A stretch of DNA of 64,000 bases from DAOMOP01 sp035444405 (lineage in GTDB: Bacteria > Pseudomonadota > Gammaproteobacteria > Burkholderiales > Rhodocyclaceae). Both the position numbers and the translations under genes were made by a program. Positions 52,496-60,869 of this stretch are shown one piece after another. The notes beneath the pieces were generated by a model, which was not told where the DNA came from, did no database searches, and saw nothing but the letters and a program-made list of their open reading frames with translations. The DNA is taken from contig DAOMOP010000002.1 in assembly GCA_035444405.1 (NCBI GenBank), positions 17,763 to 81,762 of the forward strand, given 5' to 3'. How positions within the stretch are numbered: the stretch's first letter is position 1; each line of letters opens with the position of its first letter.

Positions 52496-53761
52496 ATGAA
52501 TATCTTCGAGCAGCACGAATCGGAAGTCCGCGGCTACTGCCGCAATTTTCCCGCCGTATTCGACACCGCCAAGGGCGCATGGATGACCGACGTCGACGGC
52601 CGCCGCTATCTGGATTTCTTCGCCGGCGCGGGCGTGCTGAACTACGGTCACAATCCGGACAAGCTCAAGCAGGCGTTGATCGGCTACATCGAGCGCAACG
52701 GCATCACCCACACGCTCGACATGTACAGCGTCGCGAAGCAGCAATTCATCGAGCGCTTCCACGAAACCATTCTTGCCCCCCGCGGCCTGAACTACAAGCT
52801 GCAGTTTCCGGGGCCGACCGGCACGAACGCAGTCGAGGCAGCCCTCAAGCTCGCCCGCAAGGTCACCGGGCGCGAGTGCATCGTCAGCTTCACGAACGCT
52901 TTCCATGGCATGACGCTGGGCTCGCTTTCGGTGACCGGCAACGGCTTCAAGCGCGCCGGAGCGGGCGTCCCGCTCGGCAACACGCATGCCGTGCCGTTCG
53001 ACGGCTATCTGGGCAAGGATGTCGACACGCTCGACTACTTCGAGGCATTGCTCGATGACGACGGTAGCGGTCTCGACACGCCGGCCGCGGTCATCGTCGA
53101 GACGGTGCAGGCCGAAGGCGGCGTCAATGTCGCCAGCAACGCGTGGCTGCAACGCCTGCGCGAAATCACGCACAAGCACGGCGTGCTGCTCATCATCGAC
53201 GACATCCAGGTCGGTTGCGGGCGTACGGGCTCGTTCTTCAGCTTCGAGGCGGCCGGCATCGAGCCCGACATCGTGACGCTGTCGAAGTCCCTGTCGGGTT
53301 ACGGGCTGCCGTTCGCGCTGGTGCTGATGAAGCCCGAGCACGACCAATGGGCGCCCGGCGAGCACAACGGTACTTTCCGCGGTCACTGCCCGGCATTCGT
53401 GACGGCCACCGCTGCGCTCGAGTTCTGGAAGGATCAGTGGCTCGAGAAGTCGGTCGTCGCCAAGGGCAAGCTCGTCGCGGAGCGGCTGCGCACCATCGTC
53501 AAGCGTGCCGGCGTCAGCGCGACGGTGCGCGGACGCGGGCTGATCTGGGGCGTCGCGTTCGAGGATGCGACGCTGGCCGGGCGCCTCGCAGCGGCCTGCT
53601 TCGAGCGCGGCCTGATCATCGAGACCGCCGGTGTCAGCGACGAAGTACTCAAGCTGCTGCCCAGCCTGACGATCAGCGAGGACGAGCTGAGCAAGGGTCT
53701 GGACATCATCGAGCAAGGCCTTGCGGCCGTGCTGAAGGCCGGCGCACGCGATGCGGCCTGA
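52496..53761 (+). CDS. ectB: Diaminobutyrate-2-oxoglutarate transaminase EctB
   Basis: PLP enzyme: L-aspartate-4-semialdehyde + glutamate to L-2,4-diaminobutyrate + 2-oxoglutarate. The 421-residue class III aminotransferase has GLNYKLQFPGPTGTNAVEAA, the cofactor Asp in IIDDIQVGCGRTGSFFSFE and the PLP lysine in VTLSKSLSGYGLP. It follows ectA by 81 bp with RBS AAGAGGAGCC. Confidence 0.95.
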   Translation: MNIFEQHESEVRGYCRNFPAVFDTAKGAWMTDVDGRRYLDFFAGAGVLNYGHNPDKLKQALIGYIERNGITHTLDMYSVAKQQFIERFHETILAPRGLNYKLQFPGPTGTNAVEAALKLARKVTGRECIVSFTNAFHGMTLGSLSVTGNGFKRAGAGVPLGNTHAVPFDGYLGKDVDTLDYFEALLDDDGSGLDTPAAVIVETVQAEGGVNVASNAWLQRLREITHKHGVLLIIDDIQVGCGRTGSFFSFEAAGIEPDIVTLSKSLSGYGLPFALVLMKPEHDQWAPGEHNGTFRGHCPAFVTATAALEFWKDQWLEKSVVAKGKLVAERLRTIVKRAGVSATVRGRGLIWGVAFEDATLAGRLAAACFERGLIIETAGVSDEVLKLLPSLTISEDELSKGLDIIEQGLAAVLKAGARDAA

Positions 53762-53797
53762 GCGCGCTCACACCACGAACGAACAGAGGGAGTTCAC

Positions 53798-54214
53798 ATG
53801 ATCGTCAAACATCTCGACCAGCTCGTCGGCACTTCGGCGGAAGTCGACACGGAGGGCTGGACCAGCCGGCGTTTCATCCTCAAGAGCGACGGGATGGGCT
53901 ATTCGGTGCACGACACGGTGATCAAGGCCGGCGCCGAGCTCGAAATGGAATATCGCAATCACCTCGAGACCGTCTACTGCGTCGAAGGCGAAGGCGAGAT
54001 CACCGATCTGGCGAGTGGCGAAGTCCATCCGATCCGGCCCGGCACGCTGTACGCCCTGAACCGTCATGACCGTCACATTCTGCGTGCCAACAAGGGTTGC
54101 GCGATGCGCATGGTGTGCGTGTTCAATCCGCCGCTGACGGGACTCGAAGTTCATGACGCGAGCGGGGCCTATCCGCTGCCGGACGAAGAGGGATTGCTCG
54201 CGAAGGCATGCTGA
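53798..54214 (+). CDS. ectC: L-Ectoine synthase EctC
   Basis: Cupin enzyme that closes N-acetyldiaminobutyrate to ectoine with loss of water. The 138-residue protein has TEGWTSRRFILKSDGMGYSV, EYRNHLETVYCVEGEGEI and YALNRHDRHILRANKG, all typical of EctC. It is 36 bp after ectB, with RBS AGAGGGAG. Confidence 0.95.
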   Translation: MIVKHLDQLVGTSAEVDTEGWTSRRFILKSDGMGYSVHDTVIKAGAELEMEYRNHLETVYCVEGEGEITDLASGEVHPIRPGTLYALNRHDRHILRANKGCAMRMVCVFNPPLTGLEVHDASGAYPLPDEEGLLAKAC

Positions 54215-54311
54215 AACCAATGTGAGCAGGCCCGAGCGGCACGCCGGGCCTATCGACCAACAGACGTGCGCGGACACGTCCGCGCACGTCGCACGAAGGA
54301 GGATTTTCACG

Positions 54312-55235
54312 ATGACACAACACGCCGCCAACCGTCACCATGCCAGCGAGGATCGCTATCCCTCGCGCATGTCTGCCGAGCCGCGGCTCATGCAGCGCGA
54401 CGACCCGGTGGTCTACGGCAAGGCCGGAGACGGTCCGCTGTCGGCAAGCGAGCTGGACTCATACCAACGCAACGGTTTTCTCAGTTTCGCGGAGTTTCTG
54501 TCGGCCGACGAGGTCGAGGCCGCCATCGCCGAGCTGACCCGGCTGCGCGCCAGCCAGACGGTCAAGCAGTCGGCCGAGGCGGTCATCGAACCGGACAGCG
54601 GCGAGCTGCGCTCGGTGTTCGCGATCCACAAGGACGGTGGAATCCTCGGCCGCCTGTGCCGTCATCCGCGCCTCGTGCGGGTGGCCCGGCAGATCCTCGG
54701 CAGCGACGTGTACATCCATCAGTCGCGCATCAACTACAAGTCGGGCTTTCGGGGCGCGCCCTTTTACTGGCACTCGGACTTCGAAACCTGGCACGTCGAG
54801 GACGGCATACCGGCGATGCGCATGGTGAGCTGCTCGATCAGCCTGACACCGAACACCGTGCACAACGGCCCGCTGATGGTGGTGCCAGGCTCGCACCACC
54901 GCTTCCTCTCATGTGTTGGCGAGACGCCGGAAGACAACTACAAGCTGTCGCTGCGCCGCCAGGTCGTCGGCGTGCCCGACGACGAAAGCCTCACCCGCAT
55001 GATCGACGAAGGCGGCATCGTCGCGCCGACCGGCGGTGTGGGCTCAGTGACCTTCTTCGAGTGCAACCTGATGCACGGGTCGAACTCGAACATCACGCCG
55101 CTGCCGCGCAGCAACCTCTTCATCGTCTTCAACAGCGTCGCCAACACGCCGGTAGCGCCATTCTGCGGCTGCGCGCCGCGACCGGCGTTCGTCGCCGAAC
55201 GTGACGATTTCCAGCCGATCCGTAGCGCCGAGTGA
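54312..55235 (+). CDS. ectD: Ectoine 5-hydroxylase EctD
   Basis: Fe(II)/2-oxoglutarate dioxygenase: ectoine + O2 + 2-OG to 5-hydroxyectoine + succinate + CO2. The 307-residue protein has the iron ligands HSD in FYWHSDFETWHVEDG and a distal His in CNLMHGSNSNITPLPRSN, and the ectoine-hydroxylase signature SRINYKSGFRGAPF. It follows ectC by 97 bp, with RBS GAAGGAGG. It completes hydroxyectoine synthesis. Confidence 0.95.
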   Translation: MTQHAANRHHASEDRYPSRMSAEPRLMQRDDPVVYGKAGDGPLSASELDSYQRNGFLSFAEFLSADEVEAAIAELTRLRASQTVKQSAEAVIEPDSGELRSVFAIHKDGGILGRLCRHPRLVRVARQILGSDVYIHQSRINYKSGFRGAPFYWHSDFETWHVEDGIPAMRMVSCSISLTPNTVHNGPLMVVPGSHHRFLSCVGETPEDNYKLSLRRQVVGVPDDESLTRMIDEGGIVAPTGGVGSVTFFECNLMHGSNSNITPLPRSNLFIVFNSVANTPVAPFCGCAPRPAFVAERDDFQPIRSAE

Positions 55236-55277
55236 CGCAACATTGTTGTCCGCTCGCGCAGCTTTCGGTGGCCGCCA

Positions 55278-56147
55278 TCACTGCCGCACGCGGTGCCATT
55301 GACCCTGCGAGGCGATCCAGTAGTCGCGCCCGTCGACCCGGTACTCGATCGCCCGCGACACTTGGCGTTCGCTGTGGAAAGGTGAATCCGGCGCCTGGTA
55401 GTTGATCGCCACGTGGCGCGGCAGTACGCGCAGCTCGCGGGGAGTGAGCACCGGCGTCAGACGTGCCGTGATGGTGAGCGTGGCGCTGCCGCCCAGGGCT
55501 GCCGCCCCGCCGCGTGCGCTGAACTCGTCCAGGCGCTCGAGCACCCGTGCATAGGGAATTTCGACCACCCGATCGATGGCGTGGGCTGGCAGCTCGAATC
55601 CTTCGCGGTGCTCGTAGACCTGACGCACAAGCGCGTCGTGCAGCGTCACCGACAACACATACTGGCCGGCGCGCGTCCCTCGCCCCTCGATGGCAACCGC
55701 CCACGCCGTATGGTCGGGCCGCTCACTCACGCGAAGGTCAGTGAGCTCGTGGCGTCGAACGAGCAGCTCTTCGAGCCACGCCTGTCGCTTCACCAAGGCC
55801 GCATTCTGCGCATGCAGTTGATAGCCGCCCAGCACTGCCGACGCGAGCGCAGCAGCAATGAGCAGATGGGCGCGTCGGTGCTCGGCCCGGCGCTCCTCGA
55901 CCGCTTGCCGCTCCGCCCATTTGCCGTAGGTATAGCCGACGGCCATGCAGAACAGCACCGTGCCCACCAGCGCGAGCAGCGCAAGCCCGTAGAGCAGCGA
56001 AGAGGTATTGTCCGCCCACGGTCCGTCGCCATACACCAGCGCCCACAGGAACGCGACACCCAGACCGGTGGCGATCGCCACTGCCCCGTATCCGAGCACC
56101 AGCCCCCAGACCGCACCCACCAGCACGTACTTCCTGATCAGCTTCAT
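55278..56147 (-). CDS. Hypothetical membrane protein
   Basis: A 289-residue protein with an N-terminal membrane part (three helices near 8-35, 50-75 and 92-115; KLIRKYVLVGAVWGLVLGYG) and a periplasmic- or cytoplasmic-exposed soluble domain (LPAHAIDRVVEIPYARVLER; RDYWIASQGQWHRVRQ). RBS GAGGTGG before the ATG. I do not recognise the family. It converges on ectD and lies at the edge of the chromosome next to the inserted element. Confidence 0.6.
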   Translation of the reverse strand: MKLIRKYVLVGAVWGLVLGYGAVAIATGLGVAFLWALVYGDGPWADNTSSLLYGLALLALVGTVLFCMAVGYTYGKWAERQAVEERRAEHRRAHLLIAAALASAVLGGYQLHAQNAALVKRQAWLEELLVRRHELTDLRVSERPDHTAWAVAIEGRGTRAGQYVLSVTLHDALVRQVYEHREGFELPAHAIDRVVEIPYARVLERLDEFSARGGAAALGGSATLTITARLTPVLTPRELRVLPRHVAINYQAPDSPFHSERQVSRAIEYRVDGRDYWIASQGQWHRVRQ

Positions 56148-56409
56148 TCCACCTCGCTCAGCTCCGACCACCCACCCGGAACCAGAATGGGAGAAATCCA
56201 GCGATATCTTGCTGAATTAGTGGCGTCGCGGCGCGATTGGTTCGGCGTGCGGGGGTGCGCCGGCGACACCTCCGCAAGCGCCCAGCCGAGTGGCTGTCAC
56301 CCGCCCCATGGGCGCTCACCAGCGCGATTGGCACATACAGGCCCATCGAACCGGAAAGCGTCCGCAACCGCCGGCCGGCGTACAGCGCAAGATTGCCCGC
56401 GTAAACTGC

Positions 56410-56433
56410 GAAACCCGGCCTGTGCCGGGTTTC
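56410..56433. terminator. Terminator downstream of the tRNA remnant
   Basis: A perfect 10-bp stem GAAACCCGGC / GCCGGGTTTC with a 4-nt loop lies just 3' of the tRNA 3'-end sequence when read on the minus strand, as for the terminator of a tRNA gene. Confidence 0.7.
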
Positions 56434-56456
56434 CAGATCTTTCGAGCCGAATTCTT

Positions 56457-56490
56457 TGGGGCGACATACCGGGATCGAACCGGTGACAAC
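56457..56490 (-). other. tRNA 3'-end remnant, probable attachment site of the integrated element
   Basis: Read on the minus strand, this stretch contains a perfect T-arm: ACCGG-TTCGATC-CCGGT (complement of 56468-56484), followed by an acceptor-like ATGTCGC, and CCA (complement of 56457-56459). The 5' two thirds of a tRNA are not found upstream in the minus direction (higher coordinates), where the element DNA begins. This matches the 3' duplicate left when an element integrates at a tRNA 3' end. Which tRNA it is cannot be told. Confidence 0.65.
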
Positions 56491-56668
56491 TGGAGCCACA
56501 ATACGAATCAGCACCCCTTACGGATGATTACCGCGCAATTCCCAATTTAACTATTTCCTTGCACCACAAGCGTTTCATCCTTACTATTCCGCCAGTTGTC
56601 GAGCAAACAGGCACGCTGTTTTCACCCTCGCCTGCTTACTATGTGCTTACTACGGAAGATTTCGACCC

Positions 56669-57976
56669 ATGGCGAAGCTGACCAGAACGACGGTTGAGAA
56701 GGCGGAAGCGACCGACAGGGAATGCTTCATTTGGGATGACGACCCCAAGGGCTTCGGCCTCAAGGTCTTCCCTTCCGGCACGAAGACGTTCGTGTTTCAG
56801 TACCGCACGCCGGAGGGCCGCACTCGGCGCCTGACCATCGGCAAGTGGTCCGATGCGCTCACTGCCGAACAGGCCCGCAAGCAGGCACGCGAACTGGCCC
56901 GCGAGGTTCACGCCGGCGCCGATCCGCAGGGCGAGAAGCAAGCCCGGCGAGCAGCCAAGACCCTGAACGAGCTCTTTGACGACTACCTGGCAAGCGAGAC
57001 TTTCCGCGGAAAGGCCGAAAGCACACGGGCGGTCGACGTTGGCCGCATCAACCGCCATGTGCGCCCCCTGCTCGGCAAGCACGTCGCCGAAAAGATCACG
57101 ACCGAGATGGTCAAGCGAATGCACCGGGACATCGTGGAAGGAAAGACCGCCAAGCGTGAGAAGACGAAGGCCCGCGGATTGGCCCGCATCACTGGCGGTG
57201 AAGGCACCGCGAACAAGGCTGTACTGATCATCTCCGCCGCCTACAAGTGGGCGATCGGCGAGGGCACGGTCAAGAGCAACCCGGCAGACGGAATCAAGGG
57301 CGTATGGAAGGGCGGCACGCGCGAGACGATCATCGATGACCCTGAGCAGTACCGCGCACTCTTCACCGCCTTGCAGCAACTCGAGGACGAAAAGCGCCTG
57401 CGCCCGGCCGCTGGGGACGCGATACGCTTCATTGCCTTGACGGGCGCGCGGCGAGGCGAAGCGACCGGACTGCTCTGGGCCTGGGTGAACATGAAGGCCG
57501 GAGTTGTGACCCTGCCGCCGAAGGTGCACAAGGCCGGAAAGAAGACCGGCAAGCCGCGCATCATCGCGCTGCCTGCTGCCGCGCAGGCGATCATTGCCAA
57601 TCAGCCCGAGGGAAAGCCGGACGACTACGTATTCAAACCGGCCAAGGGCTCCGGCCCGCTTTCGCTCGCACACGACTGGCCGAAGGTGCGCGAGCGCGCG
57701 AAGCTCCCCGCCGACCTGGGCTTGCACGGGCTCCGGCACTCGATCGGCACGACGCTGGCGATGTCCGGCGCGTCGGCGGTGGAATTGATGGAGCTGCTCG
57801 GGCACAAGCAGATCGAGACGACGCTGCGCTACGTCCACTTCGCCGAGCGCGCCCGCTCGACCCTTGCCGAGCGGGCCGCCGCGCTGGCAACAGCCGGGCT
57901 GAAGAACGACGAGGACGAGGCAGAGGTATTGCCGATGAAAAAGCCCGGCAAGCGCCAACAGATTGTAAAGCGGTAA
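56669..57976 (+). CDS. Tyrosine-type integrase (P4-like, DUF4102 N-terminus)
   Basis: A 435-residue site-specific recombinase. The N-terminal DUF4102-like arm-binding domain starts MAKLTRTTVEKAEAT and has GKWSDALTAEQARKQAREL. Catalytic residues: Arg261 in TGARRGEATGL, His353/Arg356 in LHGLRHS, His379 in LLGHK and nucleophile Tyr388 in TTLRYVHFAE. It lies 180 bp from the tRNA 3'-end remnant and points into the element. RBS GGAAGATTTCG. Confidence 0.93.
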   Translation: MAKLTRTTVEKAEATDRECFIWDDDPKGFGLKVFPSGTKTFVFQYRTPEGRTRRLTIGKWSDALTAEQARKQARELAREVHAGADPQGEKQARRAAKTLNELFDDYLASETFRGKAESTRAVDVGRINRHVRPLLGKHVAEKITTEMVKRMHRDIVEGKTAKREKTKARGLARITGGEGTANKAVLIISAAYKWAIGEGTVKSNPADGIKGVWKGGTRETIIDDPEQYRALFTALQQLEDEKRLRPAAGDAIRFIALTGARRGEATGLLWAWVNMKAGVVTLPPKVHKAGKKTGKPRIIALPAAAQAIIANQPEGKPDDYVFKPAKGSGPLSLAHDWPKVRERAKLPADLGLHGLRHSIGTTLAMSGASAVELMELLGHKQIETTLRYVHFAERARSTLAERAAALATAGLKNDEDEAEVLPMKKPGKRQQIVKR

Positions 57977-57986
57977 TTTACAGCCT

Positions 57987-58265
57987 ATGATTGTCTCGTT
58001 CCGCCACAAGGGGCTGGAAGCCTTCTTCCGCACCGGCAGCCAGGCCGGCATTCAGCCGATTCACGCAAAGCGCCTGCGCGAAATGCTCACCGCCTTGAAC
58101 GCCGCCGCCGGTCCACAGGATCTGAGCCGCCCGTCCTGGCGCCTGCACGGACTCTCGGGCGACCGCGCCGGGTTCCTGTCCCTGACCGTGCAAGCGAACT
58201 GGCGCCTTGTGTTCCGCTTCGATGGGGCGGACGTCGAACTGTTGGACTACGTGGACTATCACTGA
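57987..58265 (+). CDS. higB: HigB-type toxin (RelE superfamily)
   Basis: A 92-residue HigB/YoeB-like mRNA interferase: MIVSFRHKGLEAFFRTGSQAG, HAKRLREMLTALNAA and FLSLTVQANWRLVFRFDG with typical ends VELLDYVDYH. It starts 10 bp after the integrase stop and is followed by higA, the HigBA order. Confidence 0.9.
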   Translation: MIVSFRHKGLEAFFRTGSQAGIQPIHAKRLREMLTALNAAAGPQDLSRPSWRLHGLSGDRAGFLSLTVQANWRLVFRFDGADVELLDYVDYH

Positions 58266-58275
58266 GGCCCGAGAC

Positions 58276-58560
58276 ATGGACATGCACAACCCCGCGCCGC
58301 CGGGCGAACTCCTCGCCGGCTGGCTCGAAGACCTCGACATGAGCGTCACCGCGTTCGCTACACACCTGGGCATCAGCCGCGTGATGCTCTCGCGCATCCT
58401 CAACGGGCACGCGGCCGTGACCGCAGATATGGATTTGCGGCTGTCGGAGGCGCTCGGCACGACGCCGGGCTACTGGCTGAAGCTGCAGGCGCAGCGCGAC
58501 CTATGGACGGCGAGTGAGCGCGCAAAAGGGCGGCCGCCCGTGGCGCGTATCGCCACCTGA
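58276..58560 (+). CDS. higA: HigA antitoxin
   Basis: A 94-residue XRE-family HTH antitoxin: PPGELLAGWLEDLDMSVTAF, HLGISRVMLSRILNGHAAVT and EALGTTPGYWLKLQAQRDLW. Starts at the first of two adjacent ATGs, 10 bp after higB. It binds HigB and represses the operon. The pair probably stabilises the element. Confidence 0.9.
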   Translation: MDMHNPAPPGELLAGWLEDLDMSVTAFATHLGISRVMLSRILNGHAAVTADMDLRLSEALGTTPGYWLKLQAQRDLWTASERAKGRPPVARIAT

Positions 58561-58666
58561 TGGAGCAAGACCGCTACCTGACGGTTTCAGGCAAAAGCGA
58601 GCCGATCAAGTGCGGGAACACCTGACCGGCTCTGACCAAAGACCCACCTACACACGAGGTGAATCC

Positions 58667-59146
58667 ATGGCTACCGCCGATTGTACCGCCCGCCGTGAGC
58701 GGGAAGACAGGACCATTGCCCGCGCATTGCGCATCCTCGAAAAGCGTGCCCGCTCGGCCGCGAAGCAGTCTCACATTCTGCATCCAAGCGACGCGCGAAA
58801 GTACTTGCGCTTGCGCCTCGATGGCCTCGAACGAGAAGAATTCTGGTGCATTTGGCTGGATCTCAGATACGCGGTAATCGAAACCGAATGCATGTTTGTC
58901 GGAACCCTCACCCACACCAGCGTCTATACGCGCGAGGTCGTGAAGCGGGCACTGCAGACCAATGCTGCAGCGGTCATGGTCGCCCACAACCATCCGTCTG
59001 GAGTATGCGAGCCGAGCGAGGCCGACCGGCGCTTGACTCGATGCCTTCGGGACGCCCTCGACGTTGTCGATGTGAGACTGCTTGATCACTTTATCATCGG
59101 GCGAGCCGCAGAGCCGCTATCGTTCGCGGAGCGCGGGCTACTCTGA
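58667..59146 (+). CDS. RadC-like JAB/MPN domain protein
   Basis: A 159-residue protein that is mostly the C-terminal JAMM-type half of RadC: the metal motif VAHNHPSGVCEPSEADRRLT, preceded by FVGTLTHTSVYTREVVKRAL and followed by LLDHFIIG. The helix-hairpin-helix N-terminus of chromosomal RadC is missing. Such genes are common on integrated islands and satellites. The hairpin at 59164 follows. Confidence 0.88.
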   Translation: MATADCTARREREDRTIARALRILEKRARSAAKQSHILHPSDARKYLRLRLDGLEREEFWCIWLDLRYAVIETECMFVGTLTHTSVYTREVVKRALQTNAAAVMVAHNHPSGVCEPSEADRRLTRCLRDALDVVDVRLLDHFIIGRAAEPLSFAERGLL

Positions 59147-59163
59147 CCGCATAATGCGTCCGC

Positions 59164-59207
59164 GCCACCCCTAGCCCTTGGCTGGCCTGGGGTGGCATCC
59201 TTCTTTT
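59164..59207 (+). terminator. Terminator after the RadC-like gene
   Basis: Stem GCCACCCC (59164-59171) / GGGGTGGC (59189-59196) is followed by a T-rich run (TCCTTCTTTT). Confidence 0.75.
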
Positions 59208-59229
59208 AGACCTTGTGCGCGGGGCGCCG

Positions 59230-59916
59230 ATGATCGAAACGACCTATGTCCGGATTGAGAAAGCCGCCGAAATGCTCGACACCGACACTGATACGCTGTT
59301 GCTCGCGGCCTTGGAACGCAGATTCCGCTTGTTCGGTTTGATCAACAGGCACTTGCCGCTGCTCACTATGACGAGGCCGACGCTCTGCAAGAAAACAAAT
59401 CGCCTCCAAGCAGACTGGGTCGACGCTGGAACCAAGCCCGTCCTGTTTGCGTATGCGAAGGACGAATGCGCGGCGCGACTCTTGGCTGGCGAACCCGCCA
59501 AGCTGTGTGATTTCTTCATGCTCACGAACATGAAAGAAGATCTGGGCGTTTTCCATTGCATCGATCCTTTGGCTGTTCTGGATGACGACGACAGCCTCGA
59601 CCTGCGCCGAATATTTGCTAGTCGGCAACAAGTCGAATCGATTCGAAAACGCGACAGTCTTCCAGAAAAAGAGTTGGAGCCAGTACTACCGAATCCGCCG
59701 GATCGGACATACCAATCCCCACAACTTGCGACGTTGAATCAGGCTGCCTTCAGGTTTTGGAGCAAAGCGGATCAGCACGATCCAACAACCCACCCCGGCA
59801 ATTCCGATGTCTCCGCCTGGCTTATCGATAGGGGCTTCTCCCAATCTCAGGCAAGCAAGGCCGCATCCATCATCCGGCCGCAGTGGGCGCATGTCGGGCG
59901 CAAACCCGACGCATAA
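59230..59916 (+). CDS. Hypothetical element protein
   Basis: A 228-residue soluble protein. N-terminus VRIEKAAEMLDTDTDTLLLA resembles a short DNA-binding helix pair; a central Asp-rich DDDDSLD and a basic C-terminus (GRKPDA) are visible. The codons include more A and T than the nearby genes. I recognise no domain. The start follows GGGGCGCCG; a GTG 15 bp upstream is also possible. Confidence 0.6.
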   Translation: MIETTYVRIEKAAEMLDTDTDTLLLAALERRFRLFGLINRHLPLLTMTRPTLCKKTNRLQADWVDAGTKPVLFAYAKDECAARLLAGEPAKLCDFFMLTNMKEDLGVFHCIDPLAVLDDDDSLDLRRIFASRQQVESIRKRDSLPEKELEPVLPNPPDRTYQSPQLATLNQAAFRFWSKADQHDPTTHPGNSDVSAWLIDRGFSQSQASKAASIIRPQWAHVGRKPDA

Positions 59917-60077
59917 AGATTGACGGCCTGAGGATCAGCAATGGCGCGGGATTCAAGACCGCATCACCCTTAAGGTGGCAACCCTTTCTCTATTTCATCG
60001 ATGGACCTTCCCCCAAAGTTCGACCCCATACCACACCGCGATAAATCGCACCGTGGGATTTCATGGGGATTCGAACC

Positions 60078-60320
60078 ATGCAGCAACGCAGCCAGACGGA
60101 AGCGCGTGAACGCTTCTTCAACCGCGCCGAGGCCGCAGAGTACATCCGGGCCACCTACGGCATTCAGGTCGCGAAGACCACCCTTCAGAAGTACGTGACG
60201 GTCGGAGGCGGACCCGCCTACCGACTCTTCGGCCGAAACGCCGTCTATTCCGCATCGGACCTCGACGCCTGGGTACAGCGCAAGCTGTCGGCGCCGCGCA
60301 TGTCGTCTTCTGGTCACTGA
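60078..60320 (+). CDS. AlpA/excisionase-like small DNA-binding protein
   Basis: An 80-residue protein with the MerR-like HTH_17 pattern of AlpA/excisionases: RFFNRAEAAEYIRATYGIQV, TTLQKYVTVGGGPAY and GRNAVYSASDLDAWVQRKL. Such proteins regulate integrase expression or excision in P4-like elements and satellites. The ATG at 60078 is preferred; one at 60063 would add five residues. Confidence 0.8.
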   Translation: MQQRSQTEARERFFNRAEAAEYIRATYGIQVAKTTLQKYVTVGGGPAYRLFGRNAVYSASDLDAWVQRKLSAPRMSSSGH

Positions 60321-60333
60321 GGGCGACGGCACG

Positions 60334-60660
60334 ATGACCCACCAAAGCAAACGAGCCGACAACCCCGCCAAGGATCCGGCCCGTTCTTACCGCACCAACG
60401 CCGGAAATTCTACACCCTCCCGCAGCGCCCGCCTACGCCGCTGCCTGACCTGCCAATCCCTCGAAGTGCTCGAAAGCGAGCCGGCCGGCGGGCTCTGCCG
60501 CGTGCACCTTGCGACGGTCGGTCTGTTCGACGCGTGCCGGGCCTGGCAACCGCCCGCGCCGCCGAACTGGCGCCTGTTCATCCGGCAGTCACGGCAGCGC
60601 AGCCGCGATCGTGTCGCAGCGCAACGCCTGGCGAAACTGTCCGCGCGAGGTGCTGCATGA
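60334..60660 (+). CDS. Hypothetical small cysteine-containing element protein
   Basis: A 108-residue protein with a CxxC-like RRCLTCQSLEVLES and two further cysteines (GGLCRVHL; FDACRAWQP), possibly a small zinc-binding fold. Its stop overlaps the next gene by 4 bp (ATGA at 60657). It starts 13 bp after the AlpA-like gene. Function unknown. Confidence 0.65.
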   Translation: MTHQSKRADNPAKDPARSYRTNAGNSTPSRSARLRRCLTCQSLEVLESEPAGGLCRVHLATVGLFDACRAWQPPAPPNWRLFIRQSRQRSRDRVAAQRLAKLSARGAA

Positions 60661-60869
60661 AAGACCAACTGCACCGCACCCTCGAAATCGATGCCCGTAC
60701 CTGGCAGATTGCCGACGAGCGCGCCGCCGCGAAGATTCTCCTTGCCTACCGCCGCTTCGCATCGGAAAAGGACGTTTCGCCCACTGCCGCTGCCCTGCTG
60801 ACGCTGGCGTGGTGCCATCAGACTGACGGCGACGTTCGCGACGCCTTCGACCGGAGGCCGGCGAAATGA
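60657..60869 (+). CDS. Hypothetical small element protein
   Basis: A 70-residue helical protein (DARTWQIADERAAAKILLAY). It overlaps both neighbours by 4 bp, so it is translationally coupled to the DUF3987 gene downstream. Family not recognised. Confidence 0.65.
   Translation: MKDQLHRTLEIDARTWQIADERAAAKILLAYRRFASEKDVSPTAAALLTLAWCHQTDGDVRDAFDRRPAK

Noticed and set aside
56400..56560. A complete tRNA gene
   Set aside because: Only the T-arm and acceptor 3' strand are present; no matching 5' acceptor, D-arm or anticodon arm could be found.
60050..60090. tRNA T-arm-like GGATTCGAACC near the AlpA-like start
   Set aside because: The surrounding arms do not form a T-stem or acceptor, and no CCA is placed correctly; coincidence with the ribosome-binding region is more likely.
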